Of a DNA stretch of 64,000 bases, positions 1 to 9,496 are shown one piece after another (position 1 is the stretch's first letter; the number at the start of each line of letters is the position of its first letter). The notes under the pieces are model-generated. The model did not search any database, was not told where the DNA came from, and worked only from the letters and a program-made list of their open reading frames with translations. The stretch covers positions 62,001 to 126,000 of the forward strand of contig VCMS01000044.1 of the NCBI GenBank assembly GCA_022539475.1, given 5' to 3'. The translations under genes were made by a program, and so were the position numbers. The stretch is from Gracilaria domingensis. Lineage: Eukaryota; Rhodophyta; Florideophyceae; Gracilariales; Gracilariaceae.

Positions 1-604
1 TTGCTTTGTGACCCACCGGACTTTAGCTCGTGTACTTGCTAGAGCATGAAACGGGGTAGTAATCGTACAGAGAGTGGAATACGTCCCATGGCAGTGAACA
101 CAGGGCATCCGGCAATGAACGGGCTCGAATGGTGGGAAGATGAACAGCTATGAATGCCGTTCCCACGTGCGCTGCGGGTTACGACGTTACCAAGGCAAAT
201 ATGTTTAGTCACACTCAAACGCGCTCACGACAGCCTCCTATGATCACCTAAACATTTCTCTTACCATGTAGCGCCGCTAGCGCTTTGTCTGCTCTTACAA
301 TCTGGACCACCGTCATATCGAAGCCACCAACTTGCAAATTGCTGAGTGGATATAAGGGTGATCAAACTTGTTCTTTTTCTAAGGAACACCTAAACCTATT
401 CTTCGGGTTTAGGAAAGAGATTCGCTTTACTCGGAGCGGTATGTAAGAGATATGACGTCCACAATGAATTAAGCTGTTCTATGCTCAAGAAGGAAGTGAT
501 TTCGTTCAGAGACGAACCCTTCTGGGCGTGGGAACAGTCTGTTTAAAGAAATCAGAAGCGCTTCGGAACTGAATTCTAAATAGAGACATTGTACCAGGGG
601 TACC
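1..604. other. No gene recognised
   Basis: This AT-balanced stretch has no open frame that looks protein-coding, no tRNA and no obvious repeat within this window. The 460 bases between the two repeat segments (681-1,142) are equally featureless. Confidence 0.5.
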
Positions 605-680
605 GTACTTTCAAGCAAACCAGAAACAGACTCTTGTGAGTGGACGAGTGATGCTGATGATGTAAGCCGAGCGTCTTTTG
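605..680 (+). repeat. Dispersed repeat, segment A (copy 1)
   Basis: This segment closely matches 39,490-39,560 in the same orientation, around the shared string gtgagtggacgagtgatgct, with small indels. In copy 2 it lies directly beside segment B, while here 460 bases separate the two and segment B is inverted. No coding potential is evident. It is probably part of a decayed mobile element of unknown class. Confidence 0.7.
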
Positions 681-1142
681 CACACGTTGGCAATGGCTTT
701 CTTCGGAGCAGGACTGCTATCTTCAGCTAGTCGAATTATGACTAGTCCTGAGTTTTGGTCCACGGCAAATGCGGAATGCAAGACGCGCACACTGTTCACA
801 GAGGGTGGGGACGTCTTGTTGCAAATGGAGCGGCGTGTCGCGAGAGGATAGTGGTGATTGTCTGGGTGGTGTGATGGATAATGTTATCATAGGGCTAGAA
901 CTGCTTGCTGCATGAGCCAGTTCATAGTGAACTGATGAGTGCAAGGACGTGACGAACGACGTGAGGGGAAGCAAAAGTTTGTTGTCATGAAGAAGTTAGA
1001 ATTTTCCACTGGAAGAATACCACATGTAAAACGCTTTACTGTTAGTTATCATTCGTCGTATCATGTCGTGTTTTGTCTGGCGTGGTGGGTCAGCTCCAGA
1101 GCTGGGGTGCGGATGAGATTCTGTGGAGAAACTGAACAGAGA

Positions 1143-1455
1143 ATCATCCTAGGGGGTTGGGCATCTGCGGGAGATATGTATCACGCGAGGCAAAATGTAT
1201 ACGCAAGGTTGCTGACGAGGCAAAAGGCTTGGAGCCACGGCACGCGGTGGCACCTTCTTTTCCAATCAACGTAACTTTAACAAACCAAACGGTGCGAGAG
1301 ATGCGTCGGGGATACCAGGGGTAGAGTTAACTCTAACTCTAGCGCGCACGGCGGCAGGCGGCAGCCAGCAGAGAGGGTGGAACCCACCGGCGTCGGGCGG
1401 ATGAACGGCTGCGCGCGCCGTTCAGCGCGGCGCGCGCGCGCGGCCCGTTACGCGC
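1143..1455 (+). repeat. Dispersed repeat, segment B (copy 1)
   Basis: The reverse complement of 39,188-39,482 matches this stretch over about 300 bases with scattered substitutions. The match runs from the gggttgggcatctgcgggag string to the GC-rich gaacggc/gccgttc palindrome near 1,404-1,425. Copy 1 ends next to the promoter region of the long coiled-coil gene, so the repeat may supply part of its upstream sequence. No open frame in it resembles a known protein. Confidence 0.75.
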
Positions 1456-1659
1456 GTGGGAGCGCGCCGGCGCGCGCGGCGCGCTGAGCGGTCGCCGCGC
1501 GCAGCGCCTCGCTTACAGCGCGCCACGCGTGCGCGCCATTGGCTGCGTCGTCAGCGCTTTTGATCCGCACGTGGCGCGGGCGCCGCGCTGGTAAAGGCGA
1601 GCCGCCGCCCGGCTGCATCGCTCGCGCTCCGCCCGCCCACCCTCCCCCGTCCTCCCGAG

Positions 1660-1685
1660 TGTGTGTGTGTGTGTGAGTGTGCGAG
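1660..1685 (+). repeat. GT/GTGA microsatellite in 5' leader
   Basis: A run of GT dinucleotides with GA interruptions ends about 15 bases before the ATG of the coiled-coil gene. It opens an artificial in-frame extension upstream of the true start. Confidence 0.75.
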
Positions 1686-1699
1686 TGAGACGCACCGCC

Positions 1700-4600
1700 A
1701 TGTCCACGGGCGCCTCTGGCTTGCTGCGCTCGTTCCGGCGCCACCGCCACGAGCGCGCCGGGTCCACCAAGAAGCTCACCCCCAGGAAGCTGCCGTCGAA
1801 CGAGCAGCTCTCCACGTCTTCCACCCTGTCGAACGCCACGGACGAGCCCGATGAGTCGCCCGAAAAGCAGCGCGGTCGCTCACTCTCGGCCTCGTCCGCC
1901 TTGCACGACACCTACAGCCCCGTTTCGCACCCGTCCCCGTGGCAGGACGGCGGTTCCATGTCCACCGACGTGTCGAATTCTTTCAAGCGAGCCTTTCAGC
2001 AGATGGCCACGGAGCGCGAGGCGCTCAAGGAGCAGGTCCGCTCGCTGAGTACCGCTGCGGAGGAGCCCGACCGCCTGCGCGAGCTCTCCGACAAGCTCAA
2101 GGAGCAGCTGGAGGATGCGAAAGCCGCGTTGGAGAAGGAGAAGCAGCGCGCCGATGTGTCGGCCAATGCCGTGCGCTCCCTGCAGAACTCGCTCGCTGAT
2201 ATCAAATCCGAACTGTCCGCGAAGACCTCCCAGATTGCCAAGCTCAATAAGGAGCTCGAAAATGGCGATCAGAAGAGTGTAAAGGAGCTCATGCAGCGAG
2301 AGAAGGCCGCTGAAAGCGCCATGTTGCGCAAGAGTCGCGAGATTACTGAACTCAAGTCTCAGCTGCACACCATTGACGCCAAACTGAAAGACGCCTTGAA
2401 TGACTGTGTCGGCTTTCAGAAGTCCGCCAAGAAGGCCGCCAAGAACGTGCAAAACTTGCAAGACGCCCTCAGGCAGGAGCAACTAAAGCTCTCCAACAAG
2501 ACATCCCAACTTGAACGTGTGGAAACCGTTGCGTCGGAGAGACTCGGTGAGCTCAACAACGCTAACGAACAGCTGCACAAGCTTCAACAACAAAATGCGC
2601 GCGTTCAGCGAGAAGTGCTGGCGCTGGAGAAAGGCTTGCAGAGCGCGAAGGGAGAAGGTAGTGACGCCGCTGCTAGAGTCTCCGAACTTGAGCGCCAGCT
2701 CTGCCTTCGCACAGAGGAAGTCAAGGCCGCTGAGAAATCCTCCGAAACCGCCCAACAGCGTGTTGATGAGGCCACGAGCCGTGTCACGGCTTTGGAACAT
2801 CAGTTGGAAGAAGCAAAGAAGGCCGCCTTCGAAGCTGAGGAGAAAGGAAAGCATATTGCCCAGCAGCTGTCGCAGACTTCCGATGATAAAGTCATGGACA
2901 TGAAGCGCGAGCTGGAGAAGCTCTCGAAGCAGCTCAATCGCGAGCGGAGCGCCTATGAATCTGAGAAGGAGCGCCTGGAATCTGCTAAAGTCGACGAAGT
3001 CTCTCAGCTAGAGAAGAAAGTTGAACAAGCAAGGTCCGAATATGCTGATTCCAAATGTTCATGGAGCAAAGAAAGACGTGAGCTCACTATCCAGCTTGAA
3101 CAAGCACAGAATTCGTTGGCGGCGAAGACGAGGGAGGTGAAGAGCTTGACCACCAAGGTGGAGGCAAGTCAGCAAGACGTTGAGGATGCTCAATGGCGTC
3201 TTGAACGCTCGAATTCAAAGATTGCTGACTTGAAACTTGCTACGAAGCACGCAGAAGACGAACTCACAAAAGAAATCATGGAGATGAGGGGTAGGCAGAT
3301 TGAACAGCAAGCGTCCACGAGGGAAGCTGAACGTAGGGCCCGCTTGGCTGAAAGTGCGACGGAGGACTTCAAGGTTGAGGTTGAGGCCTTGGCTCAGAAG
3401 CTCGCTGCATCGGGCCGAGAGCTCAAGGAATCCAAGGGATTAGTGAACAAGATCCAGTCCGATATAGAGAACAAGCAGAAGAGCATCGAAGGGCTTGTGA
3501 CAGAGAAAGGAAAGCTTAGAGAAGAGGTTTCAAGTCTCCGAGAGGAATTCCAGGAAGCTGAGGAGAACCTGCGAACAGTTGAGGAAGAGCGCCATGAATT
3601 GGAAATCCATCTTCAGAAACTAGAAGAGGACTTGAAGGCGTCCAGGAAGGATGCTGACGAGGCCCATGAACAATGCAGAAAGTTGATGGAACGATCGACC
3701 GAATTATCTCGTGACCTTGAAGATCGAAATGCTACCCTTGCAGAACAAGAGACCGAGCTCAAGAACCTTAGAACTGAAGCCCAAACCGCGCAAAAACTAC
3801 AGGTGCTTGTACAAGAGCATGAGGCCACCATTGGACAAATGGAGACCGAGATTTCGCAAAGTGAAAAGAAGTCGTCTGATATCCACTCGAGGAGCATTGA
3901 AGCAGATCAGAAGATGGCCACGCTTACATTCCAGCTCAGGGAGAGTGCAGAGAAACTAGCATCTGTCGAGCAGAGACTTTCTAAGACTGAGAGTGAGAAG
4001 GAGATTCTGGTGAAGCGGGGTGAAGAGTCTGGGCAGAAAGTCGAAGCTTTGAACACTGAGATTTCGGCAACTCGCTCCCAGATTTCTACGTTGGAAGGAG
4101 AGAAGTCACAACTGGCGGCTGAGATTGAGAAGCAACGAAAAGAAGCTGAGGAGGCCTCTGGCCGCCGGGATGAGTTGTCGAGCAAGTGTGCGGAACTTAC
4201 TGACGTCATATCCTCTCTTGAGTTCCAGAGGGAAGAATCCGAGTCAAATACGAAGCGTCTGGAAAGCGAACTGTTCACCGCAAATGAGAAGGGCACTGAA
4301 CTTCAGAAGTCTCTGGAGGAATCTGTTGGTCAAGTTGCGAAGTTGCAAGCAGAGTTGCGTTCGTCTGAAGCAGCAGTCCAAGATGGGGAACAGACCCGGA
4401 TTTCTATGCAGGGTGTTATCATTGAGAGGGGAAAGCTTATTGAGCAATTGAAAGACACTGTTCGTGAGCATGAGAATTCTGCCCAAAACATGCAAGAGGA
4501 CATTGACAAGGTTTCTGCTGAGCTGGAGAAAGAAAGACGGGGTGCGTCGTGTTTGGCCGCTGAACTTGAGAGTCTTTCAGTTGCAAAAGAAGAGCTTCAC

Positions 4601-6484
4601 AGGACGGAAGACGATCTAAAGCGCAGTCTTGAACGTTCTCAAAAGGAAGTAGAGGAAGCCAAGAACCAAGTAGAAGAGCTGGAACACGGCAAGCTGCTTC
4701 TCCAAGACAGCATTGAAGATCTTCGGGAAAGACTGGCTACAGAGACGCGAGAGAAGGACGATACTTTGTCAGCCGCAAAGGAAATCACAGTCCAGCTGGA
4801 AGAGAAGGCTGTTATCGAGAAGGAACTGAGAGACAAATTGCAAGAAAGGGAACTTAAGGTGTCAGAGCTTTCGAACAAATGCAGCGATGCGAACGCCGAA
4901 GTGCAGAAGCTCTCCAACATCGTAGAAGAAAAGTCTCGCGATGTGGAAACATTATCGATTGAACATCAAGGTGCTCTTCAGCGATTGGAACATCTTGAAT
5001 CAGAACGGGTAGCTCAAACGGCTCGGAATGCCGACGAAGTATGTAATCTTCAGGGCGAAAACGACGGTCTAGCGCATGAGCTGAATGCTTTTAAGCAGAG
5101 GCTTGTGGAACTGGAGTCTGAGGTTGCTAGTACAGAGGTTCGTCATGTTGAAGAGGTCACTCAAATGAGTGAGGCGCTTTCGAGCCAGCAGACTGAGATG
5201 ACATCGGTGGCTGATGAACTCACAAGTGTTTCGAAGAAGCTTGCAGACCGTGAGGAGGAAGTGGCAACTCTTCAGGAGGAGAAGAAATCTTTGTCGCAAC
5301 AGCTCGAGGAGCTTATTGAGGAGGCCGAATCCAAGGTGGACGCGATCACCGCTGATCGCGATGACTTGGCGGCCGAGCGTGACGAACTGGTGGCGACCAG
5401 GGCGGAGCTAGAGAGGCAGACTATGCAAGCGGATGAAGACAACGAGAACCTCGTGGCTGATCTTGAAAAAGCCCAAGAGAAACTGGAAGAAGCAGAGGCA
5501 AAGTCAAAGGACTTGGAAGAAGAATTGGGCCGGGTTGCCAACGACGTAACGGAGCTTGAATGGGCTTTGAACGAACAAACTCTAAGAGCAGACGAGGCTG
5601 AAAGGGAGGCTGAGGGTCTTCGCACTCAAGGCCGAACGATTTACGCTCAAATTGAAGAGTTTGGTGAAGAGGCAGAGAAGAAGATTGTAGAAGCGGAGAA
5701 TGAAGTCCAGGCGAAGGTTGAAGAAGTTTTGGTCCTTGAATCTCGTATTGTAGAAATGGGAGAGGAAGTGAAGTGTGCCAAGCAGCAGTCTTCGGAACTT
5801 AACTCTCAGATTGCAACCATGCAGAGCGAACAGGGGCGTCTTCTTGTCGACAAGGAGACGGCTGAGCGAAGACTCGAAATGGCGCGATCCGATGCACAGT
5901 TCCAAGCTGAAAGGTTATCTAACCTTGAGGCTCAGAATCGCGAGCTGAATTCCACTCTAGACTCTGCGAAGAGCAAAACGAGGCAAATCGAAGAAAGTTT
6001 GTTGCGGCATGAAAGCCGTGCAGATGAGGATCGACAGAAGATAAATGATCTTCGAACCCAAGTCGACAGGCTGCGAAGTATTGAAGGTCAGTACACTGGA
6101 ACACAGATGGAGATGTCACGGCTCAAATCTCATCTTGATGAAGCAACTACGTTGAAGACGCGGTTGCTAATTGAGAAAGAAGGTCTTGTGGAGAAGTTGC
6201 GGGTTGCGGAAGAACGATTCAACTCAGAAAAGCGCTCGTTGCTGGCAGAACACAGGTTAGAGATGGAGGAGATTCGCAGGGGATCTGAGATATCTTTTGA
6301 GCCGAGCGGAGATTTGAAACGCACCGGAGGAAGCACCGTTATTTCTACGAGCCGCGGTCCGGTAGAAGCACAAAACGATAACCAGAAGTTGAAGAACAAC
6401 GTGATGGTTGCAGTGGCGTGTGGAGTCGGGGTGGTTGCTCTGAAGGTGCTCGCGCAGGTCACGGACGGGAAGAAAGAGCGATGA
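1700..6484 (+). CDS. Giant coiled-coil, tail-anchored protein
   Basis: The predicted product is 1,594 residues. After a serine- and basic-rich N-terminus of about 90 residues, residues roughly 90-1,550 form almost unbroken heptad coiled coil rich in E, K, Q, L and A, like golgins, giantin or tropomyosin-like tethers. A single hydrophobic segment (NNVMVAVACGVGVVALKVLA) lies near the C-terminus and is followed by the short basic tail TDGKKER. That is the layout of a tail-anchored protein with its rod in the cytosol. The ATG at 1,700 was chosen because the 13 codons before it come from a GT microsatellite. There are no introns. A tether on the Golgi, ER, mitochondrial outer membrane or plastid envelope is likely, but no family is assigned. 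The tail reads as a KKxx signal, though in a tail-anchored topology it would be lumenal. The 3' end faces the SLC35D gene. Confidence 0.8.
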   Translation: MSTGASGLLRSFRRHRHERAGSTKKLTPRKLPSNEQLSTSSTLSNATDEPDESPEKQRGRSLSASSALHDTYSPVSHPSPWQDGGSMSTDVSNSFKRAFQQMATEREALKEQVRSLSTAAEEPDRLRELSDKLKEQLEDAKAALEKEKQRADVSANAVRSLQNSLADIKSELSAKTSQIAKLNKELENGDQKSVKELMQREKAAESAMLRKSREITELKSQLHTIDAKLKDALNDCVGFQKSAKKAAKNVQNLQDALRQEQLKLSNKTSQLERVETVASERLGELNNANEQLHKLQQQNARVQREVLALEKGLQSAKGEGSDAAARVSELERQLCLRTEEVKAAEKSSETAQQRVDEATSRVTALEHQLEEAKKAAFEAEEKGKHIAQQLSQTSDDKVMDMKRELEKLSKQLNRERSAYESEKERLESAKVDEVSQLEKKVEQARSEYADSKCSWSKERRELTIQLEQAQNSLAAKTREVKSLTTKVEASQQDVEDAQWRLERSNSKIADLKLATKHAEDELTKEIMEMRGRQIEQQASTREAERRARLAESATEDFKVEVEALAQKLAASGRELKESKGLVNKIQSDIENKQKSIEGLVTEKGKLREEVSSLREEFQEAEENLRTVEEERHELEIHLQKLEEDLKASRKDADEAHEQCRKLMERSTELSRDLEDRNATLAEQETELKNLRTEAQTAQKLQVLVQEHEATIGQMETEISQSEKKSSDIHSRSIEADQKMATLTFQLRESAEKLASVEQRLSKTESEKEILVKRGEESGQKVEALNTEISATRSQISTLEGEKSQLAAEIEKQRKEAEEASGRRDELSSKCAELTDVISSLEFQREESESNTKRLESELFTANEKGTELQKSLEESVGQVAKLQAELRSSEAAVQDGEQTRISMQGVIIERGKLIEQLKDTVREHENSAQNMQEDIDKVSAELEKERRGASCLAAELESLSVAKEELHRTEDDLKRSLERSQKEVEEAKNQVEELEHGKLLLQDSIEDLRERLATETREKDDTLSAAKEITVQLEEKAVIEKELRDKLQERELKVSELSNKCSDANAEVQKLSNIVEEKSRDVETLSIEHQGALQRLEHLESERVAQTARNADEVCNLQGENDGLAHELNAFKQRLVELESEVASTEVRHVEEVTQMSEALSSQQTEMTSVADELTSVSKKLADREEEVATLQEEKKSLSQQLEELIEEAESKVDAITADRDDLAAERDELVATRAELERQTMQADEDNENLVADLEKAQEKLEEAEAKSKDLEEELGRVANDVTELEWALNEQTLRADEAEREAEGLRTQGRTIYAQIEEFGEEAEKKIVEAENEVQAKVEEVLVLESRIVEMGEEVKCAKQQSSELNSQIATMQSEQGRLLVDKETAERRLEMARSDAQFQAERLSNLEAQNRELNSTLDSAKSKTRQIEESLLRHESRADEDRQKINDLRTQVDRLRSIEGQYTGTQMEMSRLKSHLDEATTLKTRLLIEKEGLVEKLRVAEERFNSEKRSLLAEHRLEMEEIRRGSEISFEPSGDLKRTGGSTVISTSRGPVEAQNDNQKLKNNVMVAVACGVGVVALKVLAQVTDGKKER

Positions 6485-6984
6485 ATGTGGACCAATGACA
6501 CATTTGTCTTTGCTGTAGATGTACATATATCTAAGATGGTTGTCTTCTAGATGTTAGGTTTCCGATGTTCTACCACGACCACGGGCCAGTTTCGTTACAG
6601 GCATTTCGCATCCCGTTGTAATCATAGTTGCTGCTGTTTTCTATGCCGCTGAATTAAGCGGCCGGGATGTACCCACGCTTATATCATTTATGTTTGGTCT
6701 ACGTACCCAAAACCGTGTGGTTTTCAGAGGGTGTATGTAATGTATCACGCAATCGTTAGGTCTTTTTCAGTTGGAAGGAGTTGTCTTCCGTCGGCAACAA
6801 CTCCCTCAAACATTGTGAGAATGAACATGATTTGTCTCTCATTCGTAAGAGCTTATCATATGTAGAAGGTCGTGAGGAGTGTTGAATCAATAGAAATACA
6901 TGCGATTGAAACTTAAAAGAGATCTTTACACAAAGTTTACATTGTTGGCTTTGAGAATGGCGAAGGTGCGGCGAGGCGACGACC
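6485..6984. other. Convergent 3' intergenic region
   Basis: This spacer lies between the stop of the coiled-coil gene (+) and the stop of the transporter gene (-). It must hold both 3' UTRs. No gene is seen in it. Confidence 0.6.
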
Positions 6985-8163
6985 TTATCCTGCAGCCACC
7001 GGCACCAACTTGCCGCTTTGCCGCAACAATGGTGCCTGAGACTCGAATTCCGGGAGTTTCTTTTCGCGCATGTTGTCACTCGAAGTTTGTGGGACGGGAA
7101 CGCTCAAATGGCCACTGGTAGAAGGTCGAGCCGGCTTTGCATTCTTGGCGCTCTGAGCCTCCCTGAACTTTTGTCTGGCAAACAATAAAGAACCGGTCAA
7201 TGCGACAGCCAAGCCGAAAAGATTGAGCGGGGTGACAACGTATCCAAAGGCAAAAATGCCAAGTATGGTCTGCAAAACGTTCTTCATTTGACCAGTGATG
7301 GCGGTTGTGAGAGGGGACGTGAGTTGCGTACACATGTTGGTGAAAAAGTTGATGAGAAAGGCCGAGGCAGCTGACAATGACAGCGCGAAGACAAAAGCGG
7401 GAGAGTGTAATTCTGGGCGAGAATGGACATCGGAAATAGCTTGAGAGAGTTCGCCAGAAACAAAACTAAGCAAGAAAACGATGGGTAAGGAGATGAATGA
7501 AACGTAGTAGAAAAGAGGGAGTGCGTCTAATCGAACAATCTGAGAGGCTTTCTTAATGGAGACCAGGTTGGCGGCGGTGATAAAGTTGTTGAGGAAAACG
7601 AGACAGTAGCCAAGAGGATCGAAAGCCAGGTCTCCTAAACCGGCAAGAAAACTGCCCGCAACCATGACGAAGACAGTGGCGATGATGGGACGTGAGGCGG
7701 TCTTTTGCAGCACAAAATACTCGAGCAGCATGACGGATAGCACGCTGAGGCGTCGAAAGGCGGAGAACATTGGAATGTTGACAAGCTTGAGCGCAAGCAA
7801 GCCAACCGTAACGTTTGCAATGAAGAACACAGCCGGCAAGAGCAACACAGCCAACTGCTTTGTGGAACGCTGCGGAATGGTGACTACGCGCATGAGACGC
7901 AGGAGCGTGAGAGCGGAGACGGAAACGAGCAGCTGCAGGAGCATGAGGGTGATGGTGTGCCCGAAATGAAAGGCGGACAGGCACGCCTTGTTGACGAACA
8001 CGCCGCCCAGCGAAGAGAAGCCATAACTGAGCACAACGGCGGTCACGAACGCGTTAGAAGCCACGGCATCATGCGCGGCCGTGGGCACACGGGAGGGGTG
8101 TTGAACAGCCGTGGTGAAGGCAATTGGGGGACGCCGCGAGTGCGCCGCGCGACGGCCGAACAA
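6985..8163 (-). CDS. SLC35D-like nucleotide-sugar transporter
   Basis: The frame encodes about 390 residues of a drug/metabolite-superfamily transporter with roughly ten TM helices. Two stretches match SLC35D (UDP-sugar transporter) proteins: FRRLSVLSVMLLEYFVLQKT (compare FRRFSI...) and LAFDPLGYCLVFLNNFITAA. The first helix contains LSYGFSSLGGVFVNKA. Such proteins exchange UDP- or GDP-sugars for the nucleotide monophosphate across the Golgi/ER membrane, which suits a seaweed-like cell wall. The C-terminal 50 residues are hydrophilic and probably cytosolic. There is no in-frame ATG between the upstream stop at 8,173-8,175 and the second helix; the listed first codon is TTG. The start must therefore come from a spliced upstream exon, a non-AUG codon or a sequence error. 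The substrate cannot be told from sequence. Confidence 0.85.
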   Translation of the reverse strand: MFGRRAAHSRRPPIAFTTAVQHPSRVPTAAHDAVASNAFVTAVVLSYGFSSLGGVFVNKACLSAFHFGHTITLMLLQLLVSVSALTLLRLMRVVTIPQRSTKQLAVLLLPAVFFIANVTVGLLALKLVNIPMFSAFRRLSVLSVMLLEYFVLQKTASRPIIATVFVMVAGSFLAGLGDLAFDPLGYCLVFLNNFITAANLVSIKKASQIVRLDALPLFYYVSFISLPIVFLLSFVSGELSQAISDVHSRPELHSPAFVFALSLSAASAFLINFFTNMCTQLTSPLTTAITGQMKNVLQTILGIFAFGYVVTPLNLFGLAVALTGSLLFARQKFREAQSAKNAKPARPSTSGHLSVPVPQTSSDNMREKKLPEFESQAPLLRQSGKLVPVAAG

Positions 8164-8367
8164 AAAGAGCGCTTAGCGTGCGCGAAGCGACGAGACGCGG
8201 GCGGCAGAGGCGGACGCGCGGCGCTGCGGCGAGGCGGAGAGAGAACTCGCCGTGGGGCGCGCGGCGTTGTGCGTTGCAATGCGCTCGCTGACACGCGCGC
8301 GCGCGCGCGCACGTGCCAACGTGGGCCGCCGTGGCGCATTCGCCGCGCGCGCGCGTGGCCGCCGCTG

Positions 8368-9231
8368 TCATTGCTGCTGCTGCTCGTCCGCGCCGTCGTC
8401 GTGCGTCAGCAGCACGAACTCCACGAAGCTGCGCTCCTCCGCCGACGCGCCGCGCAGCCGGCACACGACGCTGAGCACGCGCGCCTCGTTGAGCGCCAGC
8501 TTGACGCTCTCGGCCGCCAGCACGGCGCGCGTGGTGCGCAGCAGGTGCTCGCGCGCCAGCACCACCGTCTGCGTCTCGTCGCAGTGCAGCGCCTGGAAGC
8601 CCGTCGTCTCGCTCGACAGCTCGATCGTCAGCCGCGCCAGCTCGTCCGCGCAGCCCGCCGGCGCCACCAGGCGCAGGCACGCCGGGCGCGCCGCGAACGT
8701 CAGCTGCACCAGCGGCGCGCCCGCGTAGTCCAGGTCCTGTAGGGCGTCGCGGAACGCCTCCGCGCCCAGGATGAACGCGCTCAGCTCCGGCGCGTCCGTC
8801 GGCTCGATCAGCAGCTGCGGCTGCGCAGAGTCCAGCGCCGACAGCTGCGCGTGCACCGCGCTGCCGTCCAGCGCGCTCTGCGCCACCAGCTGCTCGTCGG
8901 CGAACCACAGCTCCACGCCCGAGTCGGCCGCGCCCAGCACGCCGAGCGCGTCCTGGAACGCGGACAGGTTGAGCCTGATTTGCAGGCTGTCGCGCGTCAC
9001 GCGCAGATGCAAGAACGCGGACGGAGGCAGCAGCACGCTGGCTTGGTGCGACGGCGCCGACGTGCTGAAGCGCAGCCCGGCGTCGCTGTGCGACACCAGA
9101 ACGTCGTGCGCGCGGGAGGAAAGCGAGATGCAGGACAGCGCATCGGTCAGCGGTTTAAGCGACGCCAGCGCGCTGTAGAGCGTGGCGTGCTCCGGCGCGG
9201 AGGCCGTGGCGACGGCGGCGGCGGCGCTCAT
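8368..9231 (-). CDS. RAD1: RAD1 subunit of the 9-1-1 DNA damage clamp
   Basis: The product is 287 residues, against about 282 for human RAD1, and starts at an ATG at 9,231. RAD1 forms the PCNA-like RAD9-RAD1-HUS1 ring that is loaded at damaged DNA and activates ATR checkpoint signalling in the nucleus. The C-terminal half aligns by eye with the vertebrate protein: an FRDALQDLD segment (compare LREAFSELD), a FQALHCDETQT segment (compare MEAFHCNQTQV) and a closing SFVEFVLL strand (compare CFVEYYCC). Two PCNA-like folds are expected, roughly residues 15-130 and 135-280. The gene is extremely GC-rich and alanine/leucine-biased, unlike its right-hand neighbours, and intronless. It is divergent from the Tim-family gene and tandem with the transporter. 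Confidence 0.8.
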   Translation of the reverse strand: MSAAAAVATASAPEHATLYSALASLKPLTDALSCISLSSRAHDVLVSHSDAGLRFSTSAPSHQASVLLPPSAFLHLRVTRDSLQIRLNLSAFQDALGVLGAADSGVELWFADEQLVAQSALDGSAVHAQLSALDSAQPQLLIEPTDAPELSAFILGAEAFRDALQDLDYAGAPLVQLTFAARPACLRLVAPAGCADELARLTIELSSETTGFQALHCDETQTVVLAREHLLRTTRAVLAAESVKLALNEARVLSVVCRLRGASAEERSFVEFVLLTHDDGADEQQQQ

Positions 9232-9496
9232 CGCGAGCGGCGTTCGGTGTTCGCGCCGCTGTTGTTACGGTCGTCGTTCAAGTTTGGCGCCAACAAACCG
9301 CGCAAGCGCGCAAGCGCGCAGACAGCAGAGCCGATGCGCTGATCCACGCAGCCACGTTTCTCTGCACAGCGCGGCGTCTTCCGTCCCAATCCCCAGCCGC
9401 GCCGTGTATGGCGGCGGAGTGCTCGATTCCACCATCGGTCATCGCCGTCAACGGCGCTGCGTCGCTCGCCATCAAGGTCTCCCCATCTTCCTCGCC

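Noticed and set aside
8043-8908. Long alanine/arginine-rich frames opposite and beside RAD1 and the transporter 5' end
   Set aside because: They are composition shadows of GC-rich coding sequence, with no domain and no conserved pattern.
9182-9496. N-terminal extension of the Tim-family protein to the ATG at 9,182
   Set aside because: It overlaps the RAD1 start on the other strand and encodes low-complexity sequence unlike a Tim protein.
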